Source: Candidatus Aminicenantota bacterium (GTDB lineage: Bacteria > Acidobacteriota > Aminicenantia > Aminicenantales > Saccharicenantaceae). From it: a stretch of 64,000 nt of DNA. The notes beneath the pieces are model-generated. The model searched no databases and was not told the origin of the DNA. It worked only from the letters and a program-made list of their open reading frames with translations. The stretch is from positions 62,001 to 126,000 of the forward strand of contig JACIYJ010000007.1 of NCBI GenBank assembly GCA_014360015.1, given 5' to 3'. The position numbers were made by a program, and so were the translations under genes. This document shows positions 1 to 8,806 of the stretch, piece after piece. The stretch's first letter is position 1; every line of letters begins with the position of its first letter.

Positions 1-1165
1 TTTCTTTAGAGACAAATCCGTTGAGCGGCCAAACTCCAGAAATGGCTAAGGCGCACACTGTAAAGCCCAGAGCTGTCCAGGGCATTTCCCGACTCAAGCC
101 GCCGAGTTTTTTAAGCTCAGTGGTTCCAGTGCGGTGCTCGACCGAGCCAGCGCTCAGGAACAAGCCGCACTTGTACATGGCGTGGTTGATCATATGGAAA
201 ATCCCGCCGGCAATGCCGATGGGAATGGCTGTACCGATACCGAGAATCATATAACCGACCTGGCTGACGGCGTGGAAAGACAAAAGTTTTTTGAAATCCT
301 TCTGGATGAGGGCCATGAAGACAGCCAGGACGATGGTAGCCGCGCCTATAATCATTAAAATTATGGCTAAGGTGCTGCCGACTTTAAGCTCGAAGAAATC
401 TAAGGTAATCCTCGCCAGAAGATAAATTCCAAGGAGTTTTTCGAACGAAGCCGGCATGAAAGCCATAAAACTGACCGGAGCGTCAAGGGCAGCGTCAGGA
501 ATCCAGGTGTGGAAAGGCATGGCCCCGGCTTTGCCGATGGCCCCGATCATCATCAGGATGAAAGCCGCAGCGGCCAGACCATGCGGCTCAACATGAATTT
601 TGTCCATGGTCAGGGTGCCTGTTGAAGCCCAGAGAAGGCCGATTCCCAGAATCATGGAAAAATCGCAGAATCCGCCTATAATCAACGACTTAACTGCGGT
701 CCGGTGAGAGGTGGGCTTGAGGCCCAAGGTTATCAAAGCGTAAGTGGTAATGAGTAGGGCTTCCCAGAAGAAAACCAGCAGGATAAAATTATTGGCTAAG
801 ACTGCTCCGTTGGAAAAGGCGGCTGCTAAGAAAACATATCCATAATATTCCCGGACCCGCGGATGGTCTTTCATCTTGACCGCAGAGTAAAGACAGATCA
901 GAAAGAGGAAGCCAGAAAGAGCCAGGAGGATGAAGGATGAGAAATGATACAATCTGAGGTCAAAATTAATCCCCATCCCCAGCCAGTCGGTGACCAGAGA
1001 AAGATTTTTCTGAGAAAACAGCGAAAAACCGAGATAAAGGACAACCAGTGAGCTCAGAACTGCCAGAACTTCCCGCACGACTTTAATTCTGGACGGGATG
1101 AGGAAAAGGATGATTGCCGCCGCAGCCGGAAAAACGATTGGCCATAATAATGTCGTTGCCGTCAT
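1..1165 (-). CDS. Proton-translocating membrane subunit, NuoL/HyfF/MrpA-like (C-terminus beyond window)
   Basis: A long open frame runs from an ATG at 1165 to the left edge of the window without a stop, so the C-terminus is missing and about 388 residues are visible. It is a polytopic membrane protein of the proton-conducting antiporter family shared by complex I (NuoL/M/N), Mrp antiporters and group 4 hydrogenases. The family signature is present around PFHTWIPDAALDAPVS, followed by EKLLGIYLLARI, which contains the conserved lysine helix. The start overlaps the stop of the upstream gene in an ATGA arrangement, so the two are translationally coupled. The DAPVS/EKLLGIYLL form resembles the NuoL/HyfF branch more than NuoN, but which complex it belongs to cannot be decided here. 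Confidence 0.85.
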   Translation of the reverse strand, partial: MTATTLLWPIVFPAAAAIILFLIPSRIKVVREVLAVLSSLVVLYLGFSLFSQKNLSLVTDWLGMGINFDLRLYHFSSFILLALSGFLFLICLYSAVKMKDHPRVREYYGYVFLAAAFSNGAVLANNFILLVFFWEALLITTYALITLGLKPTSHRTAVKSLIIGGFCDFSMILGIGLLWASTGTLTMDKIHVEPHGLAAAAFILMMIGAIGKAGAMPFHTWIPDAALDAPVSFMAFMPASFEKLLGIYLLARITLDFFELKVGSTLAIILMIIGAATIVLAVFMALIQKDFKKLLSFHAVSQVGYMILGIGTAIPIGIAGGIFHMINHAMYKCGLFLSAGSVEHRTGTTELKKLGGLSREMPWTALGFTVCALAISGVWPLNGFVSKE

Positions 1166-2592
1166 TTTAGCCACCAGCTGATGTGAGTTGTTGCCATCTG
1201 GACGAGTTTCATCGGATAAGAAACGAACAGGCCGGCCAGGACTGAGAGTACAGCTAAAATCGCCACCACCCCAACCATGGAGGGTGTTTTTTCAGGAGCA
1301 GCGATTTTGAGTTCACCGAGGAAAACCATGGCGAAAACTCGCATGAGGTAAAACATGGTCAGTACCGCGGTGAACAGGGCCAGAGCTGCTACCCAGACCT
1401 GATTAGCCTGGACCGTACCCATGATGACTAACAGCTTGGAAAAGAAACCGCCCAGTGGCGGAAGACCGATTACTGAAAAGGCGCAGATTAAGAAAGAAAT
1501 AGCAGTAACGGGCATGGTTTTTATCAGCCCGCCCATTTCTCGTATATCCCTTTTGTGTGTGGCATGGAGGACTATACCGGCACAGAGGAACAACCCAGCT
1601 TTGGCTAAACCGTGCATCAGGATGAACAGCAGAGAGCCGGAAATAGCCGTGGGTGTAGCCACACTCAAGCCAAGGAAGATATAACCAATCTGGCTCACCG
1701 TGGAGTAGGCTAAGATTCTTTTGAAATCATTCTCAACAGTGGCTGCTCCAGCCGCTATCAGACTGGAAAGCACTGCCATGATGATAATCGCCTGCTGCCA
1801 GACATCTGGTATCTTAAAGGTATAAAGGAAGAGACGGGCATAGGCATAAACACCGATCTTAACCAGCACAGCAGCGTGGAGAAGGGCGGTAACTGTGGTC
1901 GGGGCCACACCGGCATCAGGCAGCCAGGTGTGGAGGGGAACAGTGGCTGATTTGGAAAACATCCCGAAGAGGATCAACAGAACAGCTGTTCCTGAAATGG
2001 CTACACCGCGCATGGCCACTAAGTTGAAAGTTCCTGTCTGCTCGTAGATGACAATGAACCCGAGCAGCATAACCACCGCACCACCGAAAGTCAGAAGGAA
2101 GGCTTTATCTGCTTTGAGAATGTAATCCTTCTGCCGGTAGAACCCGATGAGCCGCCAGCAGGCAATGGCGATTATCTCCCAGAACAGGTACATGAACACC
2201 AGGCTGGCAGAGAACACCAAGCCCATCATTGAGCCGATGAACAGGATGACCATTAGGTAGTACTCATTCTGATTGTCTTCGTGGTGGATGTAGCCGAGCG
2301 AGTAGATGATGATCAGGAAACCGATGAACGATGAGACGATCGACATGAAGATTGACAGCGGGTCGATGACTAAGATGAAATCCAATCCCAGTGCCAGGCT
2401 CTTGCTCCAGATAATCTCTCCACCTTTTAAGGCCTGAGGGATGAGGGTCAGTGGCAAGCAAGCGGTAATACCGCCCAAGAGCACTGACCAAAACGACCTG
2501 AGTTTTGGAGAGATGGCTCCGGCAAGAGGAACCAGCAAAGAACCTAAAATCGGAATAAAGATGGTAAGAAGGGTTATAACCTCGACTTTCAT
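1162..2592 (-). CDS. Proton-translocating membrane subunit, NuoM/NuoN/MrpD-like
   Basis: This 476-residue protein is almost entirely hydrophobic, with about 14 predicted transmembrane helices, the usual size for the antiporter-like subunits of complex I, Mrp and membrane-bound hydrogenases. The diagnostic segment is PLHTWLPDAGVAPTTVTALL followed by HAAVLVKIGVYAYARL, which carries the conserved Lys and His of the proton channel. A second conserved helix reads RILAYSTVSQIGYIFLGLS. It leads an operon whose next gene encodes a second antiporter-like subunit. Two such subunits without an adjacent NuoK or NuoJ suggest an Mrp- or hydrogenase-4-like modular complex, but the deciding genes lie outside the window. 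The ATG at 2592 has no Shine-Dalgarno sequence and sits 9 bases behind a -10 box. Confidence 0.9.
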   Translation of the reverse strand: MKVEVITLLTIFIPILGSLLVPLAGAISPKLRSFWSVLLGGITACLPLTLIPQALKGGEIIWSKSLALGLDFILVIDPLSIFMSIVSSFIGFLIIIYSLGYIHHEDNQNEYYLMVILFIGSMMGLVFSASLVFMYLFWEIIAIACWRLIGFYRQKDYILKADKAFLLTFGGAVVMLLGFIVIYEQTGTFNLVAMRGVAISGTAVLLILFGMFSKSATVPLHTWLPDAGVAPTTVTALLHAAVLVKIGVYAYARLFLYTFKIPDVWQQAIIIMAVLSSLIAAGAATVENDFKRILAYSTVSQIGYIFLGLSVATPTAISGSLLFILMHGLAKAGLFLCAGIVLHATHKRDIREMGGLIKTMPVTAISFLICAFSVIGLPPLGGFFSKLLVIMGTVQANQVWVAALALFTAVLTMFYLMRVFAMVFLGELKIAAPEKTPSMVGVVAILAVLSVLAGLFVSYPMKLVQMATTHISWWLK

Positions 2593-2601
2593 GAGACAGT
2601 G

Positions 2602-2631
2602 AGTATATTAAAATAAAAAAGGAATTGTCAA
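2602..2631 (-). promoter_or_regulatory. Promoter of the complex I/Mrp-like operon, near-leaderless
   Basis: On the minus strand there is a perfect -35 box TTGACA (2626-2631), an 18-base spacer and the -10 box TATACT (2602-2607). Only 9 bases separate the -10 box from the ATG at 2592, so the predicted transcript starts about 2-3 bases before the start codon. No ribosome binding site is visible, which agrees with a leaderless message. Confidence 0.7.
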
Positions 2632-2725
2632 GAATTTCCCACAAGAAATTCACAAAAAATTCACGGGCTTATAAACACGAATAAAAAGCCTTTTCCACAA
2701 TTAAAGCCAGGGGAAAATTTTATTT

Positions 2726-2753
2726 TTGTGTTTTTTGTGAAATCTGATAAAAT
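2726..2753 (+). promoter_or_regulatory. Probable promoter of the GNAT-like gene
   Basis: TTGTGT (2726-2731), a 16-base spacer and TAAAAT (2748-2753) precede the GTG start at 2783. The -35 box is a weak match to consensus. Unlike the divergent gene on the other strand, this one has a normal leader with a purine-rich binding site. Confidence 0.4.
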
Positions 2754-2782
2754 TTTTAAAAAAATAAGGAAAGAGGAAAAAA

Positions 2783-3910
2783 GTGGCCATCAATTTAGTC
2801 GAAGTCAAAAATAAAAAACAATTAAAAACTTTCATCTACCTTCCTGAGAAGCTGCACAAAGGTCGTAAGAACTGGGTGCCGCCCATCTACATGGACGAAT
2901 GGGCTTATTTCAACCCCAAAAAGAATAAGGCTTTCGGCTATTCTGATACCCTGATGCTTCTGGCTGAAAAAGATGGTGAGGTTGTGGGCAGAGTTATGGG
3001 CATTATCAACCGCCGGTACAACGAAGTTCGGAATGAAAAAACCGCCCGGTTTGGTTATCTGGAAAGCATTCGGGACCAGGAAGTGGTCCATGCCCTGCTC
3101 AGCCAGGTAGAACAGTGGGCAAAAGAAAAGGGCATGACCAGAATCATCGGTCCTTATGGCTTTTCTGACCAGGACCCGGAAGGGTTCCTGATCAAAGGCT
3201 TTGAACACCGGGCCACCATCGCCACCTATTACAACTTCGAGTGGATGCCAGAAATGGTTGAGAAGGAAGGCTACACCAAGGATATCGATTATTTTGTTTA
3301 TAAAATTGAAATCCCGAAAGAAATCCCAGAAGTCTATCGCCGGGTGTCAGAAAGAATACTGACAAAGGGCAATTTTCAGCTTCTCGAGTTCAAGAGGCGC
3401 AAAGAGATTAAACCCTGGGTCCGGCCGATTCTGTCTTTGATGAACGAGTGCTATCTGGAGAGCAACATCTATGGTTATGCTCCTCTCGACGAAAGAGAGA
3501 TGGAGGCCTTAGCCAAAAAATATCTGCCGGTGCTTGACCCCAGGTTTGTTAAAGGAGTTCTTAAAGATGGTGAAGTGGTGGCTTTTATCATCGGCATTCC
3601 CGACTTGACTGAAGGTATCCAGAAAGCCCGCGGTCGTCTCTTCCCCTTCGGGATCTTTAAGATCCTCAGAGCTCGGAAAAAAACCAAACAGCTCGACCTG
3701 CTGCTCGGAGGCATCAAGAAGGAATATCGGGGAGTGGGACTGGATGCGCTGATGGGCATGGCCATGATTTCTTCCGCTCAGCAGGCGGGATTTGAGATAA
3801 TCGATACCCATCACGAGATGGAATCCAACGTCCGGGTCAGGGCGGAAATGGAAAGGATGGGCGGTCAGGTTTACAAAATCTATCGGGTTTATCAGAAATC
3901 TCTGGTTTAA
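2783..3910 (+). CDS. GNAT-like acetyltransferase-fold protein of unknown substrate
   Basis: This 375-residue soluble protein starts with GTG at 2783, behind a purine-rich AGGAAAGAGGA. The C-terminal part, about residues 300-370, has the look of a GNAT acyl-CoA-binding fold: KKEYRGVGLDALMG corresponds to the pyrophosphate-binding loop and NVRVRAEMERMGG to the last conserved segment. The N-terminal part (about 1-150) carries another GNAT-like stretch at GEVVGRVMGIINRRYNE, so the protein may be a tandem GNAT. Proteins of this shape are usually annotated only as N-acetyltransferase-like, and the substrate is not known. It stands alone between a divergent membrane operon and the convergent polA gene, so context gives no function. 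Confidence 0.75.
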   Translation: MAINLVEVKNKKQLKTFIYLPEKLHKGRKNWVPPIYMDEWAYFNPKKNKAFGYSDTLMLLAEKDGEVVGRVMGIINRRYNEVRNEKTARFGYLESIRDQEVVHALLSQVEQWAKEKGMTRIIGPYGFSDQDPEGFLIKGFEHRATIATYYNFEWMPEMVEKEGYTKDIDYFVYKIEIPKEIPEVYRRVSERILTKGNFQLLEFKRRKEIKPWVRPILSLMNECYLESNIYGYAPLDEREMEALAKKYLPVLDPRFVKGVLKDGEVVAFIIGIPDLTEGIQKARGRLFPFGIFKILRARKKTKQLDLLLGGIKKEYRGVGLDALMGMAMISSAQQAGFEIIDTHHEMESNVRVRAEMERMGGQVYKIYRVYQKSLV

Positions 3911-3960
3911 TCAGCAATTGACCGGCCTCCGTGCCAGCAGAGCTGAGATCTTAATCAGGC

Positions 3961-6684
3961 TTATTTGATTTCGGCCCAGTTCTGTCCCCAGCCGAGATGG
4001 ACCTTCAGAGGAACGCTCAGCGAGCAGATGTTTTCCATATTATTTTTAACCAGCTTTTCGACGATTTCTTTCTCGTTTTCCGGGACTTCAAACACCAGCT
4101 CATCGTGAACCTGAAGTATCATTTTTGTCTTAAGATTTCTGGCTTTAATTTCTCGATAGATGTTAACCATTGCCAACTTGATGATATCAGCGGCCGAGCC
4201 CTGAATCGGAGTGTTCAGGGCAATACGCTTTCCAGCCTGAAACGTGTTGTTTTCCTTGCTCTTAAGCTCTGGAATCTGTCGCTGCCGGCCAAAAATGGTT
4301 TCCGCGTAGCCTTTTTCCCGGGCTGATTCCACCACTTTATCCAAATATTCTTTGACCTTTTTGTGTTCCTGAAAATAGCGGTCGATGAATTTCTGAGCTT
4401 CAGAATTTGAGGTTTCCAGTTCTTTAGCTAAGGAAAAAGCCGAGGTTCCATAGATGATGCTGAAGTTGATGATTTTTGCCCGTCGCCTCATTTCTTCAGG
4501 GAAGAGGTCGGCGGCCGGTCCGAAAACCCGACGAGCGGTTTCGGTGTGAATGTCTCTGTCGCTGAGAAAAGTCTCGCACAGGACGGGGTCTTCTGAAAGA
4601 TGAGCCAGAAGCCGCAGCTCTATCTGGGAATAATCAGCTGAAAGCAGAAGATGGCCTTTTTCCGCGATAAAGGCCTGCCTTATTTTCTTGCCCATTTCCC
4701 CTCTGACCGGGATGTTCTGCAGGTTTGGGTCAGAAGAAGACAGACGGCCGGTAGCCGCAATTGTCTGATTGTAAGAGGTATGAACCCTTCCGGTTTCCGG
4801 GTTGACCAGGTGGACCAGAGAGTCGGTGTAGGTTGATTTCAGCTTGGCTAACTGCCGGTATTCGAGGACAGCGCCAACTAAAGGATGGAGTGGGGCCAGC
4901 TCTTCCAGGATTTCGGTGGCGGTGGACAGCCCTTTGGTGATTCTGGTCTTTTTGGAGGCCGGTAAATTGAGTTTATAAAAAAGAACCTGACTTAGCTGCT
5001 GCGGAGAGTTGATGTTAAATTCCTGACCGCTCATCTCATAGATTTGCTTTTCCAGACGGGCGAGCTGGGCCTCGAGTTCAGCCGAAAGCGAACGGAGCAG
5101 GTCCACATCAAGCTTTACTCCCTGGAGTTCCATCTCCGCCAGGACTTCTATCAAGGGTAATTCTATCTTTTCATACAGACGGTCGAGCTTTCTTTCTTTA
5201 ATTTTAGGCCAGAGCACCTGGCTCAGGCTCAGGGCTAAATGGGCATCCTGGCAGGCATATTCAGTGACTTTTTCAACCGGCACCTCGTCAATCGTGAGCT
5301 GGTTTTTCCCCTTACCGACCAGGCTTTCGAACGGGATTTTGGTCTCCTGGAGATAATAAGCGGCCAGTTTATCCAAGTTATGTTTGCCCCAATTGGGCTC
5401 GAGGAGATAAGATAGGACCATGGTGTCATGGTGTATGCCCTGAAGATAAACTCCTTCCCTTCTGAGCACGATGTAGTCATACTTTATATTCTGCCCGATT
5501 TTTTTGATTTTAGGGTTCTCCAGAACAGGCTTGAGCTCAGACAGAACATAATCAAACGGAAGCTGGTCCGGAGCCAAGGGATAGCGGTGCCGCAGTGGTA
5601 TGTAAAAGGCTTCTCCTGGTTTAAGACTCAGAGAAATACCGACCAGCTTAGCTCTGGTGGGATAAAGACTGGTCGTTTCAGTGTCTAAGGCAAAAAGCTC
5701 AGCCTTTTTCAGTCTGTCAACCAGCTGGTCGAATTCATCCCGGCTTAGAATGGCAGAGAACTTTTTGGCCGGAGATTCCTTTTTATTTAAATATTGAGGG
5801 ATCAGACTGGTGAACTCCAGCTCCTGATATAGCTTGATTAGAGAGTCATAATCAGGTTCGGACAGACGGAATTCGCCCAGGTCAAGTCGCAGGTCTAAAT
5901 GATCTTCAACTTTGACCAGTTTCTGGCTGAGCTCGAGCTGCGCCAGATTATTCTTCAGGCTTTCTTTAATCCTGGGATTTTTGACTTTATCCAGGTTGTT
6001 CTTCAGATTATCTAAGGTGCCAAATTCCAGGATCAAGTTTCTGGCGGTTTTCTCCCCGACTCCAGGAACGCCGGGAATATTATCGGAAGCATCTCCCCAG
6101 AGAGCCAGGACATCAGCTACCTGTTCAGCTTTTACTCCGAAAAAGTCTTCGACTTTCTTGACTTCTTTATCCTTAAGACTTAGCAGAAAATTAGGGTCAA
6201 TCCGGTCGTCAACGACATAGATTTCCTTGGCCGGGTTGTAGATAGCGACCAGAGGTCCAATTACCTGGAAAAGGTCTTTATCGGTGGTAACGATGACCGT
6301 TGGCAGTTTTTGTTCAGAAGCCAGGCGGGCTAAGGTAGCTAAAACATCGTCAGCTTCATAATCAGCATACTCAAATTGCGGAATTCGCATGGCCTGGATA
6401 ACTTTTTTGAGAACCGGCATCTGTACCACCAGGTCCTCGGGCATCGGCCGGCGCTGGGCTTTGTATTCTTTATAGGTCTGATGTCTGAGGGTGGGTTTTC
6501 CGGTGTCAAAAACGATTCCTAAGTATTCCGGTTTTTCTTCCTCGATAATCTTTTTTAAGGTGTTGATAAAGCCATAGATGGCATTGGTGGGAAAACCGGC
6601 TGAATTCGATAATTTCTGGATGGCATAATAAGAACGATAAAGAATGGAGTTGCCATCGATCAGAAAAAGTTTTTTTGAGGTCAT
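3961..6684 (-). CDS. polA: DNA polymerase I
   Basis: At 907 residues this is a full-length PolA with all three domains. The N-terminal 5'-3' flap nuclease (about 1-290) shows FLIDGNSILYRSYYA, YEADDVLATLA, TTDKDLFQVI and the helix-hairpin-helix GDASDNIPGVPGVGEKTA. The 3'-5' exonuclease (about 310-490) keeps its acidic residues in DTETTSLYP, QNIKYDYIVL and YACQDAHLAL, so proofreading should be active. The polymerase domain has motif A LSADYSQIELRLLAHLSED, motif B RRAKIINFSIIYGTSAF and motif C QVHDELVFEVP. It removes RNA primers and fills gaps during replication and repair. Its ATG overlaps the stop of an upstream 85-residue gene, so the two are probably co-translated. Confidence 0.98.
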   Translation of the reverse strand: MTSKKLFLIDGNSILYRSYYAIQKLSNSAGFPTNAIYGFINTLKKIIEEEKPEYLGIVFDTGKPTLRHQTYKEYKAQRRPMPEDLVVQMPVLKKVIQAMRIPQFEYADYEADDVLATLARLASEQKLPTVIVTTDKDLFQVIGPLVAIYNPAKEIYVVDDRIDPNFLLSLKDKEVKKVEDFFGVKAEQVADVLALWGDASDNIPGVPGVGEKTARNLILEFGTLDNLKNNLDKVKNPRIKESLKNNLAQLELSQKLVKVEDHLDLRLDLGEFRLSEPDYDSLIKLYQELEFTSLIPQYLNKKESPAKKFSAILSRDEFDQLVDRLKKAELFALDTETTSLYPTRAKLVGISLSLKPGEAFYIPLRHRYPLAPDQLPFDYVLSELKPVLENPKIKKIGQNIKYDYIVLRREGVYLQGIHHDTMVLSYLLEPNWGKHNLDKLAAYYLQETKIPFESLVGKGKNQLTIDEVPVEKVTEYACQDAHLALSLSQVLWPKIKERKLDRLYEKIELPLIEVLAEMELQGVKLDVDLLRSLSAELEAQLARLEKQIYEMSGQEFNINSPQQLSQVLFYKLNLPASKKTRITKGLSTATEILEELAPLHPLVGAVLEYRQLAKLKSTYTDSLVHLVNPETGRVHTSYNQTIAATGRLSSSDPNLQNIPVRGEMGKKIRQAFIAEKGHLLLSADYSQIELRLLAHLSEDPVLCETFLSDRDIHTETARRVFGPAADLFPEEMRRRAKIINFSIIYGTSAFSLAKELETSNSEAQKFIDRYFQEHKKVKEYLDKVVESAREKGYAETIFGRQRQIPELKSKENNTFQAGKRIALNTPIQGSAADIIKLAMVNIYREIKARNLKTKMILQVHDELVFEVPENEKEIVEKLVKNNMENICSLSVPLKVHLGWGQNWAEIK

Positions 6685-6938
6685 CCGAGGAACTTGTCGT
6701 ACTTTCCTTCCACGATTTCGTCAATCACCTCGGTGTGAAGGTCTTCTAATAGCTGTTGGATTATCTCTTTAAGGTTGGGTTGGTTGAGGTGAGCTGTATA
6801 AGGCATTCTTTTGGTGGCAATGACTCTTCCCGAGAGATAGACTAAGGATTCTATATAATTAAAAGCCGGACCCTTATCCTGAGTCTGGACCATGAATTTT
6901 GTCCCTTTGTATTCAATGCAGGTGTTGTAGCCTTCCAT
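6681..6938 (-). CDS. Small uncharacterised protein translationally coupled to polA
   Basis: The gene encodes 85 residues, has a promoter of its own and ends in an ATGA overlap with polA, so it looks real. There is no signal peptide or membrane segment. The N-terminal half, with IEYKGTKFMVQTQDKG and then GRVIATKRMPY, resembles from memory a small uncharacterised family in Acidobacteria and Deltaproteobacteria with a YKG-x-VQTED pattern and an acidic helical C-terminus. No function is known to me for that family. The C-terminal third (IIQQLLEDLHTEVIDEIVEG) is predicted to be helical. Confidence 0.75.
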   Translation of the reverse strand: MEGYNTCIEYKGTKFMVQTQDKGPAFNYIESLVYLSGRVIATKRMPYTAHLNQPNLKEIIQQLLEDLHTEVIDEIVEGKYDKFLG

Positions 6939-6959
6939 TCCTGAATGTCCTTCGAGATG

Positions 6960-6987
6960 ATTATACTCATCTGGGGCTCGCCTGCAA
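6960..6987 (-). promoter_or_regulatory. Promoter of the small protein-polA operon
   Basis: The minus strand carries TTGCAG (6982-6987), a 16-base spacer and a perfect TATAAT (6960-6965). The ATG lies at 6938, leaving a leader of roughly 15 bases that includes short AAGGA and AGGA stretches. It diverges from the yceD promoter 40 bases away. Confidence 0.65.
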
Positions 6988-7024
6988 GTGTTGAGTGATG
7001 GATTTTTGCCCGTTCCGGGTCAGG

Positions 7025-7052
7025 TTGACAACCAGGTTCAAGCTGGTATAAT
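7025..7052 (+). promoter_or_regulatory. Consensus sigma-70 promoter of the yceD-rpmF-plsX-fab operon
   Basis: Perfect TTGACA (7025-7030) and perfect TATAAT (7047-7052) are separated by 16 bases. The predicted start is near 7059, giving a leader of about 20 bases with an AAAAAGGA ribosome binding site before the ATG at 7078. It is one of the best-matching promoters in the window, consistent with a strongly expressed ribosomal-protein and lipid-synthesis operon. Confidence 0.8.
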
Positions 7053-7077
7053 AGTTTGACATAAAAAGGATACTCTG

Positions 7078-7596
7078 ATGGTTATTGATGTCAACGAAAT
7101 TCCCAAAGAGGGATTGCACATCGACCAGGACTTTGACTTTGTCAGTCTGGACCTGGTAGAAGAAGATGCGGTCTTCTTAGAGCCCACCCATGCGGTGGTT
7201 GAAGTCAAAAAAGTCGGGTCGGATGTGCGGGTTAAGGGCAGGATTACCACCAGGCTGAGCTTTGTCTGCAGCCGCTGCCTGAGACCTTTTGAATATTGTG
7301 TGGATTCAACTTTTGACCTGGTATATCTCCCTGAAGAGCTGGATGAGATAAAGGATGAGATCGAAGAGGAAGACCTGGAAAAATTCTTTTACTATCATCA
7401 ACAGCTCGACCTCAGAGAGATTGTGCTGGAGCAGCTCAACCTGAGTTTTCCGCTCAGACCGCTCTGTTCGGAAGAATGCGAAGGCATCTGCCCGGTCTGC
7501 GGCGAGCTCATTCACGACGGCAGCTGTGCCTGTGAAGTTAAGGTATCAGACCCAAGGTTAGAAAAATTAAAATCTTTTTTGAGAGATAAGAGATAA
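7078..7596 (+). CDS. yceD: YceD/DUF177 family protein
   Basis: This 172-residue cytoplasmic protein belongs to the YceD (DUF177) family, which sits immediately upstream of rpmF in very many bacteria and has been linked to 23S rRNA biogenesis. The two conserved Cys pairs are clear: CSRC at about residues 63-66, and a C-terminal cluster CSEECEGICPVCGE followed by CAC. An acidic stretch (ELDEIKDEIEEEDLEKF) lies between them. Its stop is directly followed by the rpmF ATG, so the pair is co-expressed. Confidence 0.88.
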   Translation: MVIDVNEIPKEGLHIDQDFDFVSLDLVEEDAVFLEPTHAVVEVKKVGSDVRVKGRITTRLSFVCSRCLRPFEYCVDSTFDLVYLPEELDEIKDEIEEEDLEKFFYYHQQLDLREIVLEQLNLSFPLRPLCSEECEGICPVCGELIHDGSCACEVKVSDPRLEKLKSFLRDKR

Positions 7597-7779
7597 ATGC
7601 CAAACCCAAAACGCAGACACTCACATTCAAGAAAAGGAAAGAGAAGGGCGCACGACCACCTTACTCTGCCCTCCTTTTCACTCTGCTCGAACTGCGGCAG
7701 CCCGAAACTTCCCCATCGCGCCTGCCCTGAGTGTGGATATTACAAGGGCCGTCAGGTAATCGAAGGCTCAGAGCAGTAA
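7597..7779 (+). CDS. rpmF: 50S ribosomal protein L32
   Basis: The protein has 60 residues and a typical L32 N-terminus, MPNPKRRHSHSRKGKRRAHD. It then has a zinc ribbon, CSNCGSPKLPHRACPECGYY, with all four cysteines present, so this is the zinc-binding (C+) form. It is adjacent to yceD and plsX in the standard order. It is a structural protein of the large ribosomal subunit. Confidence 0.97.
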   Translation: MPNPKRRHSHSRKGKRRAHDHLTLPSFSLCSNCGSPKLPHRACPECGYYKGRQVIEGSEQ

Positions 7780-7792
7780 GAGAGTTTGAGTC

Positions 7793-8806
7793 ATGAAAAT
7801 CGCAGTCGATGCGATGGGCGGCGATTTTGCTCCGCGGGTAGTGGTAGAGGGAGCGGTGGCCGCTGCTGAAGAGTTTGATGTGGAAATTCTTCTGGTCGGC
7901 GCGGAGAAGCCGGTTAAGAGAGAACTCGAGCGCCTGAATTTTCAGGGAGCAAAAATCACCTTAGTTGATGCTCCCGAAACTATCAGTATGGGTGAAGGAT
8001 TGATGTCCCTTCGCCGGAAGAACAGGTCTTCCATCTTTGTTGGCACCGAGCTGGTAAAAAAAGGTGAAGCTGATGCCTTTATTTCCATGGGCAACACGGC
8101 CGCGGTGACATACATTTCCAAAAAAGTCCTCGGCAGTCTGGAAGGAATCGAAAAACCGGGCCTGGCCCTGCTCATCCCGACGCTTAAAGGAGTTTCCTTA
8201 CTGATCGATGTTGGAGCCAGTGCCAACTGCGAGCCCCATCATTTGGTTCAGTTTGCGGTAATGGGCAAGATTTTCATGGAAACCGCTCTCAACCGTCAAA
8301 ATCCGACCGTAGCTCTGATGAGCATCGGCGAAGAAAAGACCAAAGGCAATGATCTGACGCTTGAAGCTTATGAAAGGTTACAGGCTTCCCCGCTTAATTT
8401 TATTGGCAATGTTGAGGGCAAAGACATTTACTCCGGTGTGGCTGATATCATCGTCAGCGATGGCTTTACCGGTAATGTGGCTCTGAAGGTTTCAGAAGGA
8501 GTGGTGGAAACCATGCTGGCCATGGCTAAGCATGAAATTACGAAAAATCTCCTGGCTAAGGTTGGCTTCTTGCTTTTAAAACACCATTTGAAAAAAATTT
8601 ATAAAAAGATAGACTATTCTGAGTACGGTGGTGCGCATTTGTTAGGGGTGAAGGGAATCTGTATCATTGGCCATGGACGATCAAATCATAAAGCCGTGAA
8701 GAATGCTATCAGAGTCGGGAAAGAAATTGTGGCCCAGAAGCTCCAAGAAAAAATCCAGGAGGAAATTGGTAAATTCGTCCAGGCTTACAAAGGAGTAACT
8801 GCATGA
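7793..8806 (+). CDS. plsX: Phosphate acyltransferase PlsX
   Basis: The 337-residue protein begins MKIAVDAMGGDFAPRVVVEG, the PlsX signature. Further family motifs are SMGNTAAVTY and VSDGFTGNVALK. PlsX converts acyl-ACP to acyl-phosphate, the acyl donor for PlsY in membrane phospholipid synthesis. It sits between rpmF and fabG, and its stop overlaps the fabG start as ATGA. The usual neighbours fabH and fabD are missing from this operon and must be elsewhere. Confidence 0.97.
   Translation: MKIAVDAMGGDFAPRVVVEGAVAAAEEFDVEILLVGAEKPVKRELERLNFQGAKITLVDAPETISMGEGLMSLRRKNRSSIFVGTELVKKGEADAFISMGNTAAVTYISKKVLGSLEGIEKPGLALLIPTLKGVSLLIDVGASANCEPHHLVQFAVMGKIFMETALNRQNPTVALMSIGEEKTKGNDLTLEAYERLQASPLNFIGNVEGKDIYSGVADIIVSDGFTGNVALKVSEGVVETMLAMAKHEITKNLLAKVGFLLLKHHLKKIYKKIDYSEYGGAHLLGVKGICIIGHGRSNHKAVKNAIRVGKEIVAQKLQEKIQEEIGKFVQAYKGVTA

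Noticed and set aside
2264..2653. Minus-strand 129-residue frame overlapping the 2592 start
   Set aside because: It lies in another frame of the NuoM/N-like gene and over its promoter, and has no family features.
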